NCBI RefSeq assembly: GCF_017833415.1 | Contig: NZ_JAFICC010000007.1 | Location: 124,001-188,000 of the forward strand | Length of the DNA stretch: 64,000 bases | DNA from: Flavobacterium sp. 1355 | GTDB lineage: Bacteria > Bacteroidota > Bacteroidia > Flavobacteriales > Flavobacteriaceae | Reading direction: 5' to 3' | In this document: positions 19,801 to 29,082 of the stretch, in pieces | Layout: each line of letters opens with the position of its first letter | Numbering within the stretch: position 1 is the first letter of the stretch | Notes under the pieces: model-generated | Told to the model about the DNA's origin: nothing | Database searches by the model: none | What the model saw: the letters and a program-made list of their open reading frames with translations, nothing else | Made by a program: the position numbers and the translations under genes

Positions 19801-20004
19801 CTCATTAATTATATCGAAAAGCTGGGCTATGTGGATTATCTGCAAGATGTAAAACTATTAAAAAACGGGGTTTTGTCTGATAAAGCTGCCGTTCCGACTA
19901 ATCCAAAATCGATTTTAGTTTCGGCAAAAAATCATGTAATCAGCACCAATGTCACCCAATGTACTGTTAAAACCATAGAACCACAAGAAGAATGTCAACT
20001 GTAA
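16828..20004 (+). CDS. Large baseplate protein, gpJ/gp6-like (Pvc11/Afp11)
   Basis: The 1058-aa protein carries the baseplate-J type region in its C-terminal third (SSEDYYRRISERLRHKNRAV, MWDYEHIVLQKFPELYKVKC, and VTLVVIPDTVNKN). The N-terminal two thirds are an eCIS-specific extension. Pvc11-type proteins form the baseplate wedge around the hub. It overlaps the next gene by 13 nt, indicating tight coupling. Confidence 0.85.
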   Translation: MSNCNTILSVLTSNGSDQKQRYLNALQPENIRLNDFELTDWVLFAHNFSEYVNYFETSNSQTPSGNWKPFFDFFKWNGEKPSIENQLKLDRVKKELTDLIEENKKGYAITPHLTLFLTFLMLLENSKKRYNNLTKRHLDFYYSQILHIDKLPATPDKVYLIFELAKNALQEKVEAKTGFDGGKDTLGKTRTYYTNNELIANKTVVSLLKNIYNDIDEKKITASPVANSYDGLGAAFPDKNNTQWWPFGYIDKTGVLPKLPNPTLGFAVASPILFLSEGKRSIQMSFTFQNDITAITSAIIKECLSLQLTTAKKWLEVAEIALSLPIKSGSTYTTSVSGKTMKIAFLLDENADAISGYDAKVYGEEFATNLPVAKFNLDVTKANGYDLYKLLAENKLENIVINIDVQNIKNAVLENDYGSINAAKPFFAFSPQPVDSSNFLIKYNEAFTKKWENINIDILWKNTPVDFVEHYKAYKTTALNTISVGAFKSSVLNASNGFISTGGIVTANSYFQYQPAILSNNIWQNYGSAATLFTATNPFKTTLNIANSNFITEKNGQLKLTLTKSFLHKLYPKIYALALSTDDANVVIPNEPYTPLAENLILNYTASETTKFSVTVGETLEGIYTKNEAKLFHIHPFGYSEEHSYLKSILDYAENENSYLIPTYCKGGELFIGLENVQELQQITLLFQVLEGSENPTTPSFTGKQKIEWSVLGNNEWRILNPSDILGNETDNLLQSGILKFNLPKEATQNNTRLPKNYIWLKAKMHKKFDVVCKITGIHSQAVLAAFQDNANDLSHLKTGLEAGTISKLLQRLSNVKSVTQPYNSFDYKPVESSEDYYRRISERLRHKNRAVTMWDYEHIVLQKFPELYKVKCLNHTCDDSYQSPGNVTLVVIPDTVNKNVFDIYQPRVSTATLNKVKKHIDQLNSMHVTTYVINPKYEEVQVDLKVKFKPGYDENFYMQELNADIIKFLSPWALDKNIPITFGVTIHSSLLINYIEKLGYVDYLQDVKLLKNGVLSDKAAVPTNPKSILVSAKNHVISTNVTQCTVKTIEPQEECQL

Positions 20005-22736
20005 ACCAACATATCAGCATCCCAAAAAACGTCAGTTCTAATGATGACATGAGTTTTGACTTCCTTCGAAAAAAAGGAATCGAGTACATTGAATCATTGG
20101 GAAGTCAGTTTTGGACAGACTATAACACGCACGATCCCGGAATTACGATTCTGGAAGTGCTTTGTTATGCGATTACCGATTTGGGTATGAGAATCAATCT
20201 TCCTATTGAAGATTTATTAAGCAACAACTCAAACCCTATTGAAGAACAGTTTTTTACGGCTACTGAAATTTTGCCCATGCAGGCTGTAACGGCTCTTGAT
20301 TATCGAAAAATATTAATTGATATTGATCCAAACATCAAAAATTGCTGGCTTCAAAAAACGACCAAAAAATTATTCATCAATTGCAAAGAAGCTAAGATTT
20401 CTCTCAAAAAAGAGGATTTTATTGGCACCTTAGATACTTTTATTAAGGAATCTGAAATCAAGGGATATTATAACATACTGGTTGATTTTGAACAAATTAA
20501 CAATGCAGAAAAGGCATTGCTTAAAACCAAAATAATCGAAAAGTTTCATGCAAACAGAAACCTTTGCGAAGATGTTTTGGAAGTCCGGGAAGTTGAAATT
20601 CAGCCTATTGCAGTCTGTGCTTTAATCGAGCTTGATCCGGAAGCCAACGAAGAATATGTTCATGCTCAAATCACTTTTGAACTCGAAAAATACTTATCTC
20701 CTGGAGTTAAATATTATTCGCTCGCCGAAATGTTCGATAAAGGATATTCCAGCGACCAGATTTTTGAAGGCCCTCTTTTGGAAAGGGGTTTTATTGATAC
20801 TGCCGAATTAGAAAATTCGTCTTTGAGAACTGAAGTGCGTCTTTCTGATATTATGCAGATTATCATGAATATAGAAGGTGTAAATGTTATTAAAGACATC
20901 TCATTAAATAATTGTGATGCGATAGAAACAGAAGGAAGTGTTTGGAATATCTGTATTCCTGCTAATAAAAAACCAAGCCTTTGCCAAAAAAGTACACTAA
21001 ACTTTAGCAAAGGCGTTTTGCCGGTTACGGTTAACAAAGTAAAAGCAAAACAATATTTAGAAGAATTAAAAGAAGACCTTGCCTATTCTCAATTAAATGC
21101 AGCTAAAAATAAGGACTTGCAAATTCCTCAGGGAAAAATTACAGAATCGGATTTCTATACGAGTATTACCAATAATTTTCCCGAAAATTATGGTATTGGC
21201 GAAATTGGACTTTCAGAATCTGCGAGTGGGGAACGAAAAGCCAAAGCCAAACAATTAAAAGGATACCTGCTGTTTTTTGATCAAATTTTAGCGAGTTATT
21301 TTAAACATTTAAGCAATGTCAAAGAATTGCTTTCTATCAACAGCGATCTGGAAGATACTTATTTTACGCAGGCTATTACTGACATGACAGGTTTTGAGGA
21401 AATTGTAAATGAGGCATATTTATCATCAAATGAAGAAAAACTAGATGAATTACTTTTTAGTGATCTCGATGACGCTGTTAAAAGACAAAACCAGATAAAA
21501 GACCATCTCATTGCACGGTTTGCAGAACGGTTTGCAGAGTATGCTTTTTTGATGAAATCATTATATGGCGCTTCGTCTGATGAAATCGTGCTGCAAAACA
21601 AATCCGATTTTTTAATCAATTACGATACGATCAGCAGTAAACGCGGCAGCGGGTTTAATTATTTTAATCAGCCAGTATCCAATTTATGGAACACTTTTAA
21701 TGTGACAGGATTAGAAAATCGAATTGCAGGTTTATTAGGAATCAAAGGAGATAAAAATCCGGCTACGGGCAAAAGAGGAATCAAAAGAAAAAATATCTCT
21801 GGTTTGTTTGTCCAGCTTTATGATCCGAGTCCGGGCGTGGTTCCAAATCTCTTTAGATGGAGAATTAGAAACAGTGCCAATGAAATCATTTTAACCGCAA
21901 CCGAAGATTATGACAATCAATCGAAAGCAATTAAGGAAATGTATTTTTCTATCCTGAAAATTTATGAAACAAGTGAAAAAGAAATAGAGCAGGCATTTGA
22001 AAAACTTTTTAAAAACAGAGAAAATGGAATTGCTTTTCAAGATACGGTTATCGACACTTTTGAAGTAATTGAATCTGCTGCTCATGAATACTCGTTTCAT
22101 ATCATTAACCCGGAACTCGTTGATGATTTGAGCAATCCTGACAGAATCATAGCGCGCCAATATATACTCTATGCCACTCTGGAAGAAGTAAAAACGGCAA
22201 TGCTTGATTTACTGATTTTCTTTAAAGAAGAATTTAGCGATGAAGGTATTTTTCTGGTAGAACATATTTTACTGGTTCCAAATCCTGACGAAGTAATTGA
22301 TGCCGGCTATTATATGCCAATATGTGCAGATGACTGCTCTGGAGACTGTTGCGTACCCAATCCGTATTCTTTTAAAATTAGTGTGGTTTTACCCGGATAT
22401 ACGTACCGGTTTGCAGATGTTGATTTTAGAAATTTTGCTGAAGACGTAATCCGGCAGGAAATCCCGTCTCATATTTTGGGCAAAATATGCTGGATTGGTT
22501 ATAGAAAAGATCAAATAACTCCAAAAGATAACGACTTGCTTGATTTTGAAAGGGATTTCAAAAATTTTCTGATTGACAAAACGCAAAACAAACAAGATGC
22601 TTTACCAGAATTCATTAAGTCATTATCAAAATTAAATTCTGTTTATCCAACCGGCACATTGTACAATTGTGTAGATGAAGAAGAAGATATTTCAGGAAAA
22701 ATAGTATTAGGAAGAACAAATTTAGGAACAATATAA
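19992..22736 (+). CDS. Large baseplate wedge protein (Pvc12/Afp12-like)
   Basis: The 914-aa protein begins with a region close to residue 40 reading FWTDYNTHDPGITILEVLCY, AITDLGMRINLPIEDLL, which is the signature of the second large eCIS baseplate protein. A Cys-rich stretch CADDCSGDCCVPNPYS lies near residues 778-793. It may bind a metal or form disulfides after release. It overlaps the gpJ-like gene and precedes the unknown 944-aa protein by 12 nt. Confidence 0.85.
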   Translation: MSTVNQHISIPKNVSSNDDMSFDFLRKKGIEYIESLGSQFWTDYNTHDPGITILEVLCYAITDLGMRINLPIEDLLSNNSNPIEEQFFTATEILPMQAVTALDYRKILIDIDPNIKNCWLQKTTKKLFINCKEAKISLKKEDFIGTLDTFIKESEIKGYYNILVDFEQINNAEKALLKTKIIEKFHANRNLCEDVLEVREVEIQPIAVCALIELDPEANEEYVHAQITFELEKYLSPGVKYYSLAEMFDKGYSSDQIFEGPLLERGFIDTAELENSSLRTEVRLSDIMQIIMNIEGVNVIKDISLNNCDAIETEGSVWNICIPANKKPSLCQKSTLNFSKGVLPVTVNKVKAKQYLEELKEDLAYSQLNAAKNKDLQIPQGKITESDFYTSITNNFPENYGIGEIGLSESASGERKAKAKQLKGYLLFFDQILASYFKHLSNVKELLSINSDLEDTYFTQAITDMTGFEEIVNEAYLSSNEEKLDELLFSDLDDAVKRQNQIKDHLIARFAERFAEYAFLMKSLYGASSDEIVLQNKSDFLINYDTISSKRGSGFNYFNQPVSNLWNTFNVTGLENRIAGLLGIKGDKNPATGKRGIKRKNISGLFVQLYDPSPGVVPNLFRWRIRNSANEIILTATEDYDNQSKAIKEMYFSILKIYETSEKEIEQAFEKLFKNRENGIAFQDTVIDTFEVIESAAHEYSFHIINPELVDDLSNPDRIIARQYILYATLEEVKTAMLDLLIFFKEEFSDEGIFLVEHILLVPNPDEVIDAGYYMPICADDCSGDCCVPNPYSFKISVVLPGYTYRFADVDFRNFAEDVIRQEIPSHILGKICWIGYRKDQITPKDNDLLDFERDFKNFLIDKTQNKQDALPEFIKSLSKLNSVYPTGTLYNCVDEEEDISGKIVLGRTNLGTI

Positions 22737-22748
22737 AATACAAAGGTC

Positions 22749-25583
22749 ATGGCAGCAAAACTTACCACCATTACAGGACATTATCATAGTTATGTAGCAG
22801 ATCAGGTGTTAACACACTTTCAGCTCAACGAAACTATTGATTATTTTGATGACCAAAATCGATTAAGCAAAATCTTTCTTACCGGTACAGGAATTGTCTG
22901 CGGCTTTCAGGTTTCAGCCAATGTGGGGTACTCTACTGTTACGATAACGCAGGGAAACGGAATTACTACTGACGGTGATTTGATAAAACTGACCACAAAA
23001 CCCCTTACCCCTGCAGATCAGGCGAAGGCAACTCTTATTAAGCAAAAATTGTTCTCGATTGATATTTCAAAAATTGATTATAAAACCTATAAAGTATTTG
23101 ATACAGACAAAGGCAATTACCCGCATTTTAAAAACGCCGGCAATACAATATTGCCTATGTGGGAATTACTGCCGGAAAAACCAGCCGGAACTCCTTTGGA
23201 AAGCGGCGAATCTTTATTAACAACTTTTGCCAACTTAAAAAATCATGTTGTCATTTTATATCTTGAAAATTATACCAAAGATACCGCTTTATGCGATGAG
23301 GTTGATTGTTCTAACAAAGGCGGTGAAGAAATTTTTAACTTACGTGTACTGGTTGTAAGCCAGGCAACTGCTAATATCATTATTGGCAAAAGCGGTTCTC
23401 CTGAAAGAGATCCTCTTTATAATAAATACGATGTTTTTCAAAAATACAGCACGCTTGACGAGTTGGGCGTAAAAAAAGTAATCCCAACATTCAACAGTAC
23501 TTCGACAGCCAATCAAATCAAACAGCTATTTACTACTGTTGTCAATGATGTTTCGTTTAAATCTGAATTACTTGCTAATTTGGCTACCGTTCTTATACCC
23601 TTTGGTTATACAAGTCAGCTTACAGCCATCAATACCCGCATCACGGCCCTGCTTACTATTGACCCAATCAATATTCCGGCAGATATTCATTACCGATACG
23701 ATTTATTAAAAGATATCGTGGCGACTTACAAAGAACTCAAAGATCTTTTTATTCAGCTCAAATCAGAGTGTAATCCGCCTATTGGTTCATTTCCAAAACA
23801 TTTATTATTAGGATTTGTAGAAGATAATAATCGTTTTAAAGATTACAGACACCAATTTTACAAAGCGGCGGCTTTAGACCAGAATAAAACATTCAGCCAT
23901 TTTGATTCTTTAGTCAGAAGGTTAAAAGGAATTTTAGATAATTATCAGGTAACGGCCAATAGCATTAAAATTACGCCATCAAAAACAATGGGTAAATTAG
24001 GCTCTAAATCGGTTCCGTATTACTATAATGTCGACGATAATTTATTGCATGCCTGGGATTTTGAAAAAAGCAGCCTTTATAATCATCAGGCCAATTTTAG
24101 TTATCATACTACAAATTTGGCAAACAATGATTATATCAAAACACCGCTGGGTTATTGTACAGACGATTATGATTTTTATCGAATTGAAGGTTATTTAAAC
24201 GATAGTGTCGATGATGTAAAAGCATTTTTAAACTCAAAAAGAATAGAATTCGGACTGGATTTTGATTTTTATATTTTGGATGTTACTGAAAATGCTGCCG
24301 ATTTAAAAATCTTATTCAACACTAATTATTCTTTTGAGCATAAGGCTGGTGTTAAAAAAGGAGGAACTTTGCTGCTGCTAAAATCAGGAACAGCATTTAT
24401 AACCGATTTTGCTATTGATGGAAAAATAAGCCCTGACAACGGACTTGGATGCTGTACCATTATGGGATGTCTCTATCCGTGGATCAGCTCCTTACGTTAT
24501 ATCAATAATTTGTCCAGAAGTATCAGAGGAACCCAAAGCAAACGGGTTGAAATGCCTACGCATTACACATTAAGCATAAAAAAATATTCTATAAATGGGG
24601 TAAATTTAATCACCAACAGAGTTTTAGTAAACATTCCGTTAGACCAGATTCTCGCCCGTCGTCTGCATGTAGTAATGGAAACACTCAACAATCTATTCCC
24701 TACAGGGCTTTTATTTGATTTTATTGAAGAAGAGAAAAAACTTAGAATTATGCGCCTTGAAAAAGATGTTTTTGAATTTGAAGTTCAGGATATTACACTT
24801 TCAAAATCTGCTCCAATCTATACGTTTACAGAAAACGGCGTGACCAAAAATGGCAAAGTGTTCTCTACAAATAAAATAACCTGTGCTATTATCAACTCAC
24901 ATAAAGCCAATATTTACAAAAAAATACATGCTAATTATGATCCGATTAATAAAGACGATGACAATTTTGGACGCTTTAATGATGATTGGGATAAATTCGA
25001 ATATTTAAGAGGCCGATTGAGATACCATGAGGTTACAGAATCCTATATGAGATTTCCAAAAACGTTTGAAGATTTCTACACAATACCGATGATTTACAAT
25101 AATCAGGAAATTGAGGACACAACTGTAGCAGAAGAACTAATGTCTATTGCTGACCAAATCATAAACATAAATGATAATTATAATAATATTTATATTGGCG
25201 GCGACTGGGTAAACGGAAACTGGGTTAACCCTACCATGCAGTCTTATTACTTAAAAAATTATGATGATACCAACGATGAGTTAGTGCGATTTATGAATTT
25301 GAGAACAAAAATTCATAATGAAGAAAAAGTGAGTAAATACATGATTCACATTGATACTACCAGAACCGTAAAAACGTCAGAGTTTGATGAACTAATCAGC
25401 CGATATGCTAAAAAAGCAGAAATCTATTTCTACAAACCCACAAACGGCAATTTTATTAAAATAGAAGCAAACCGTTTTAGAAACCTAAATAGAAAAATAA
25501 CGGAGCCTGTGGTTACAAAACCCGTAGTCACTAAACCCCTAGTTACCAAAAGAGATCTGAAGAAACCGGGTGACACCAAATAA
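22749..25583 (+). CDS. Large eCIS structural protein of unknown role
   Basis: The 944-aa protein begins with TGHYHSYVADQVLTHFQLNE, then FLTGTGIVCGFQVSA and ITQGNGITTDGDLIKL. This looks like a beta-rich domain that in phages would serve as a tail-fibre or baseplate attachment part. The C-terminus ends in a basic Pro/Thr/Lys repeat (VTKPVVTKPLVTKR). No canonical Pvc13-type fibre gene is visible elsewhere in the locus, so this protein is a candidate for receptor binding or fibre attachment; that is inference. A stable hairpin follows its stop. Confidence 0.7.
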   Translation: MAAKLTTITGHYHSYVADQVLTHFQLNETIDYFDDQNRLSKIFLTGTGIVCGFQVSANVGYSTVTITQGNGITTDGDLIKLTTKPLTPADQAKATLIKQKLFSIDISKIDYKTYKVFDTDKGNYPHFKNAGNTILPMWELLPEKPAGTPLESGESLLTTFANLKNHVVILYLENYTKDTALCDEVDCSNKGGEEIFNLRVLVVSQATANIIIGKSGSPERDPLYNKYDVFQKYSTLDELGVKKVIPTFNSTSTANQIKQLFTTVVNDVSFKSELLANLATVLIPFGYTSQLTAINTRITALLTIDPINIPADIHYRYDLLKDIVATYKELKDLFIQLKSECNPPIGSFPKHLLLGFVEDNNRFKDYRHQFYKAAALDQNKTFSHFDSLVRRLKGILDNYQVTANSIKITPSKTMGKLGSKSVPYYYNVDDNLLHAWDFEKSSLYNHQANFSYHTTNLANNDYIKTPLGYCTDDYDFYRIEGYLNDSVDDVKAFLNSKRIEFGLDFDFYILDVTENAADLKILFNTNYSFEHKAGVKKGGTLLLLKSGTAFITDFAIDGKISPDNGLGCCTIMGCLYPWISSLRYINNLSRSIRGTQSKRVEMPTHYTLSIKKYSINGVNLITNRVLVNIPLDQILARRLHVVMETLNNLFPTGLLFDFIEEEKKLRIMRLEKDVFEFEVQDITLSKSAPIYTFTENGVTKNGKVFSTNKITCAIINSHKANIYKKIHANYDPINKDDDNFGRFNDDWDKFEYLRGRLRYHEVTESYMRFPKTFEDFYTIPMIYNNQEIEDTTVAEELMSIADQIININDNYNNIYIGGDWVNGNWVNPTMQSYYLKNYDDTNDELVRFMNLRTKIHNEEKVSKYMIHIDTTRTVKTSEFDELISRYAKKAEIYFYKPTNGNFIKIEANRFRNLNRKITEPVVTKPVVTKPLVTKRDLKKPGDTK

Positions 25584-25584
25584 A

Positions 25585-25626
25585 AAAGCTTGAGACTTAT
25601 ACCAGAACTGGCAGGTCTCAAGCTTT
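25585..25626. terminator. Strong hairpin inside the eCIS locus
   Basis: AAAGCTTGAGAC and GTCTCAAGCTTT form a perfect 12-bp stem with an 18-nt loop, just after the stop at 25583. Only three T follow on the plus strand, so it is a poor classical terminator in that direction. It may attenuate or protect the mRNA. The next gene starts at 25725. Confidence 0.6.
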
Positions 25627-25724
25627 AATGGGGAGCTGCTATCAATTACGATAACTATCTTTTCCCAGTATAACCTCTCGGTCAGATACAAATGTAAGAA
25701 AAAAAATTAAACTATCAAATAAAA

Positions 25725-27185
25725 ATGAATAAAAATTCACATAGTATTCAAAGAGTTTTTTTAGAAATAGAAACACCTTCAATGGTGATGGCTAATTCTA
25801 TCAAAAACAGCCTTGCTATGTTTGTGCAGGAGGAGGTGATCCCGATCTTCGAAAAACATTTTAATTTGGTTAAAAATATTGATAATCAGATAATTCAACT
25901 AGAAAAATTAGAAATTAACATTCAATCCATTACAGGAAAAAATGACACCTCTTTTTCTAAAAATGACATAAAAAACCAAATCGAAAAAGAGGTACAAAAA
26001 GCCTTGAATGGTTTACAAAAAAACACTAAAAATGAAGATGAAAAAGGTTCTGAAATTCTTACAATTTCGCATGAGGACAAAGACCTCAAAACCTTACTTT
26101 ATTTTATAGAAAATGGCAGTATGCCGTGGTGGTTTTCTAATGCGGGTGAGGTAGATTTTTTAAAAAAAGTCAATCCTGACCGATTAAAAAATGATGTTTT
26201 CAGAATTCCGTTTAACAGATTAATACAGCAAAAAAAAGTTCAAAACCGAATCGTAAATCAGTTTTCAAATCAGGAAATTGCTGTTTTGAGTTCGGCCGTT
26301 TTAGGTTCAGAAAATCAGCAAAAAGCATTTTCAAAAAACAATTTGCTGCAGCTGCTAAATCAAAAAACGCACTCTTTTAAAGCGACATTCTGGCAATTGA
26401 TTTTTGATTTTTGGATTGAAAAAAACCCAATCAACCTCATCAAATTTTATTATCAGAAGCAGGCTCAGTTTTCATCTAATAAAATGTCCTTTGAAAATTT
26501 TATTCAAAATATAAAAACACTCGTACCGCTTGATTTTACTGATAAAGAGCTAACCGAAATGAAAACGCAGTATTTGATTTCTGAAAAAGAAAAGCCAATT
26601 AAAAAAGAAGAAAATATATTAAAATCTGAAAGCAGTTTAATAAAAGAGGAGTCTATAACCGATGATGATTATCAGGAAGATAGTCTGGGTTCTAAATCCT
26701 GCTACGTGCAAAATGCAGGTTTAATTATTTTGCATCCCTTTCTAAAAGAAATGCTCAAAAGCTGTGGTTTAATGGATGACAATAACACTCTTTTAAACAA
26801 GGAGTTAGCTGTACATGCTTTGCATTATGCTGCTACAAAAAGAGAAAATGACTATGAACATCTGATGCTTTTTGAAAAGTTCTTATGCGGAATACCAATG
26901 CAGCAATCCATACAAAAAGAAATTAAAATTGATGACAAACATAAGGAACAGGCAGAAAAAATGTTAGACGCTGCGGTTTATCATTGGTCGGCTTTAAAAA
27001 ATACTTCTACAGCTGTTTTAAGGAGCGAATTTCTTCAAAGAGAGGGTAAACTGGACTGGAGCGAATCTAATCCGAAACTGACAATTGAACGCAAAACGCA
27101 GGATCTTTTATTAGAAAAAATTCCATGGAATATCAGCATCGTTAAAATTCCGTGGATTCAAAAATTAATCTATACCCAATGGTAG
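25725..27185 (+). CDS. eCIS tape-measure-type protein
   Basis: The 486-aa protein starts HSIQRVFLEIETPSMVMANS, then VQEEVIPIFEKHF and a helical region. This resembles the Bacteroidota contractile-injection-system tape-measure family (CIS_TMP). A late motif CYVQNAGLIILHPFLKEML near residue 326 is typical. A tape measure would set tube length and be threaded in the lumen. It follows the hairpin at 25585-25626, so its expression may be partly uncoupled from the genes upstream. Confidence 0.8.
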   Translation: MNKNSHSIQRVFLEIETPSMVMANSIKNSLAMFVQEEVIPIFEKHFNLVKNIDNQIIQLEKLEINIQSITGKNDTSFSKNDIKNQIEKEVQKALNGLQKNTKNEDEKGSEILTISHEDKDLKTLLYFIENGSMPWWFSNAGEVDFLKKVNPDRLKNDVFRIPFNRLIQQKKVQNRIVNQFSNQEIAVLSSAVLGSENQQKAFSKNNLLQLLNQKTHSFKATFWQLIFDFWIEKNPINLIKFYYQKQAQFSSNKMSFENFIQNIKTLVPLDFTDKELTEMKTQYLISEKEKPIKKEENILKSESSLIKEESITDDDYQEDSLGSKSCYVQNAGLIILHPFLKEMLKSCGLMDDNNTLLNKELAVHALHYAATKRENDYEHLMLFEKFLCGIPMQQSIQKEIKIDDKHKEQAEKMLDAAVYHWSALKNTSTAVLRSEFLQREGKLDWSESNPKLTIERKTQDLLLEKIPWNISIVKIPWIQKLIYTQW

Positions 27186-27212
27186 AAATTCCAACGGTAA
27201 AAATTTATAGTT

Positions 27213-28625
27213 ATGAGAGCATTTGACCAACGAAAAAGAAACAGTCCCGACAGCGGTACTTTTTTTGGCCCTAAAATTCAGAAGAAGTTAAAAACAGGAA
27301 CGGTTGGAGATAAATATGAAGCAGAAGCAGATCATGTAGCCGATAAAGTGGTGAATAATAATGCATCTGGAGGCGGACTTTTGCAGTCGAAAGAACAAGT
27401 ACAGCAAAAACCTGTTTCAGAAACCATTTCTGCTGTTCAGGCTAAGGACATGAAAGAGGAAGAATCTGTTCAAAAAAAATCCGATAAGAAAGAAGAAGAA
27501 AAACCAGTTCAGAAAAAATCGGATAAAAAAGAAGATGAGAAACCGGTTCAGAAAAAAGATAAAAAAGAGGAGGATAAACCTGTTCAGAAAAAAGACAAAA
27601 AAGAGGACGAAAAGCCTGTTCAAAAAAAAGAACAAAATTCAGAGACAGAAATTCAGAACAATGAATTAGAAGGAAAACTGGATAGCTCAAAAGGCGGCGG
27701 AACCGGTTTGGATAGAAAAACCAAAGGCGAAATGGAGTCTGGCTTTGGTACGGATTTTAGCAATGTAAAAATTCATACAGATGCCAGAGCTGTTCAAATG
27801 AGTCAGGAATTAGGAGCTCAGGCTTTTACCAATGGCAATGATGTTTACTTTAACGAAGGAAAATACAATCCCGGTTCAAAAGAAGGTAAACATTTGCTGG
27901 CACACGAATTAACCCATACAGTGCAGCAAAACAGAAGTGCCAATAAAGTACAACGCTATGCAAAAGATAACGGTTGGAGATATTCTCCTCCTGCAGCTGT
28001 AAAAAGATCAATAAATGAAATACAAGCAATTGTAGGTACTACTCCAGACGGCACATACGGCACAAATACAAAAAATGCTGTTATAAATTATCAAAAGAAA
28101 TTGACTGGTGCTGGCTTGTACAAAGATACTATTGATGGCAAATGGGGTAAAAATACCGAAAGCGCTCACATTTCATTCTCTCAGGAAGTTGAGGCAGAAA
28201 CCTACAATTGTTCAGGTTTAGCTTTCAAAACATTCACAAGAATTGGACTGGCAGATACAAAAAAAATCTTATCCACTATGACAGCTTTGGCAAAACCTAC
28301 AGATACTTGTGATCCAAGAGATTATAAATTTTGGTTTTGGGAGTACACTCTTACACAAACCGACACCCTTACCGGAGCATCGGCTAGCGGTACCGACTTT
28401 CACATTGTTGGCGGTCAAACCGATGGAAAAGGAAATGACCCAACTCAGGTAATGTCTAAAAATGGAGGAAGACCCGTTAAAGGTCCTGGCTCAGCTATGT
28501 CCTGGCAACCTCCTGCATCTGAAATTACTACTCAAAGCAATCACAAAGAAACGGTTGTTCCCAATTCTATTAAGACCAGAACAAATATGGTTTTGAAATG
28601 TTTTTGCAGTAAAAAACTTCCTTAA
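27213..28625 (+). CDS. eCIS cargo-like protein: DUF4157, peptidoglycan-binding and NlpC-like regions
   Basis: The 470-aa protein has: an N-terminal disordered part with FFGPKIQKKLKTGTVGDKYE (1-50); tandem KKEDEKPVQKK repeats (~83-140); a DUF4157 (eCIS core) domain with HELTH at residues 231-235; a PG_binding_1-like segment (~258-325); and a C-terminal domain with YNCSGLAFKTF and DFHIVGGQTDG. The last two could supply the Cys and His of an NlpC/P60-like fold, though I see no full family match. DUF4157 is a marker of eCIS-associated cargo. It is likely loaded into or carried by the particle. Confidence 0.75.
   Translation: MRAFDQRKRNSPDSGTFFGPKIQKKLKTGTVGDKYEAEADHVADKVVNNNASGGGLLQSKEQVQQKPVSETISAVQAKDMKEEESVQKKSDKKEEEKPVQKKSDKKEDEKPVQKKDKKEEDKPVQKKDKKEDEKPVQKKEQNSETEIQNNELEGKLDSSKGGGTGLDRKTKGEMESGFGTDFSNVKIHTDARAVQMSQELGAQAFTNGNDVYFNEGKYNPGSKEGKHLLAHELTHTVQQNRSANKVQRYAKDNGWRYSPPAAVKRSINEIQAIVGTTPDGTYGTNTKNAVINYQKKLTGAGLYKDTIDGKWGKNTESAHISFSQEVEAETYNCSGLAFKTFTRIGLADTKKILSTMTALAKPTDTCDPRDYKFWFWEYTLTQTDTLTGASASGTDFHIVGGQTDGKGNDPTQVMSKNGGRPVKGPGSAMSWQPPASEITTQSNHKETVVPNSIKTRTNMVLKCFCSKKLP
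27459..27634 (+). repeat. In-frame tandem repeat encoding KKEDEKPVQKK units
   Basis: About five tandem units encode variations of KKEEEKPVQKK/SDKKEDEKPVQ in the linker ahead of the DUF4157 domain. The Lys/Glu content is very high. A similar Q-K-K/E-I-Q linker is in the neighbouring 1423-aa protein, so this is probably an unstructured delivery linker. Confidence 0.8.
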
Positions 28626-28634
28626 ATTTAATAG

Positions 28635-29069
28635 ATGAAAAACGGCAATCTTTATAAATCCCTACCTGTTTTCTATCTGTTGATAATTCTTTTAACCTCA
28701 TTAATAACTTGCACTAACAACACAAAAAATAACAAAATGAAAAACGAAAACCCACATATTATTAAGAACAACAATGTAATTGTATTAGAATACACCCTTA
28801 AAAATAATAAGCTTAATGGTGTGTGCAAATGGTATTCTTTGGATGGCACTTTACTTACAAGCGGAATTTTTAAGGACGGAAAACCTTATGAAGGCTCGTT
28901 TTTAAATTGGAGCTTAAAGATTCAAAACATTTTTAAGGAAGATCCGTATGAAACTTCGGTATATTGTAGAGATTGGGTTGAATTTTATGAAAGCGGATTT
29001 GATTCTAATCTACCTGATTATAATGAGTTTATGGAGTTTTATCAAAATGGAGCAAAAAAAACGAACTAA
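28635..29069 (+). CDS. Small lipoprotein with MORN-like segment
   Basis: The 144-aa product has a lipoprotein signal ending at Cys26 (LLTSLITC). The mature part contains NNKLNGVCKWYSLDGTLLTS and GIFKDGKPYEGSF, the pattern of MORN_2 or toxin-antitoxin-associated repeats. It sits between two cargo-like DUF4157 genes, 9 nt after the first. It could be an immunity or accessory protein for that cargo, but only the position supports this. Confidence 0.6.
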   Translation: MKNGNLYKSLPVFYLLIILLTSLITCTNNTKNNKMKNENPHIIKNNNVIVLEYTLKNNKLNGVCKWYSLDGTLLTSGIFKDGKPYEGSFLNWSLKIQNIFKEDPYETSVYCRDWVEFYESGFDSNLPDYNEFMEFYQNGAKKTN

Positions 29070-29082
29070 ATCATATTAGGTC

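Noticed and set aside
27459-27634. Repeat array considered as CRISPR
   Set aside because: The units are in-frame coding repeats without unique spacers and no cas genes are near.
27417-27690. Phe/Leu-rich minus-strand frames in the DUF4157 cargo
   Set aside because: They are the antisense of the Lys/Glu repeat (AAA/GAA read backwards gives TTT/TTC) and have no supporting signal.
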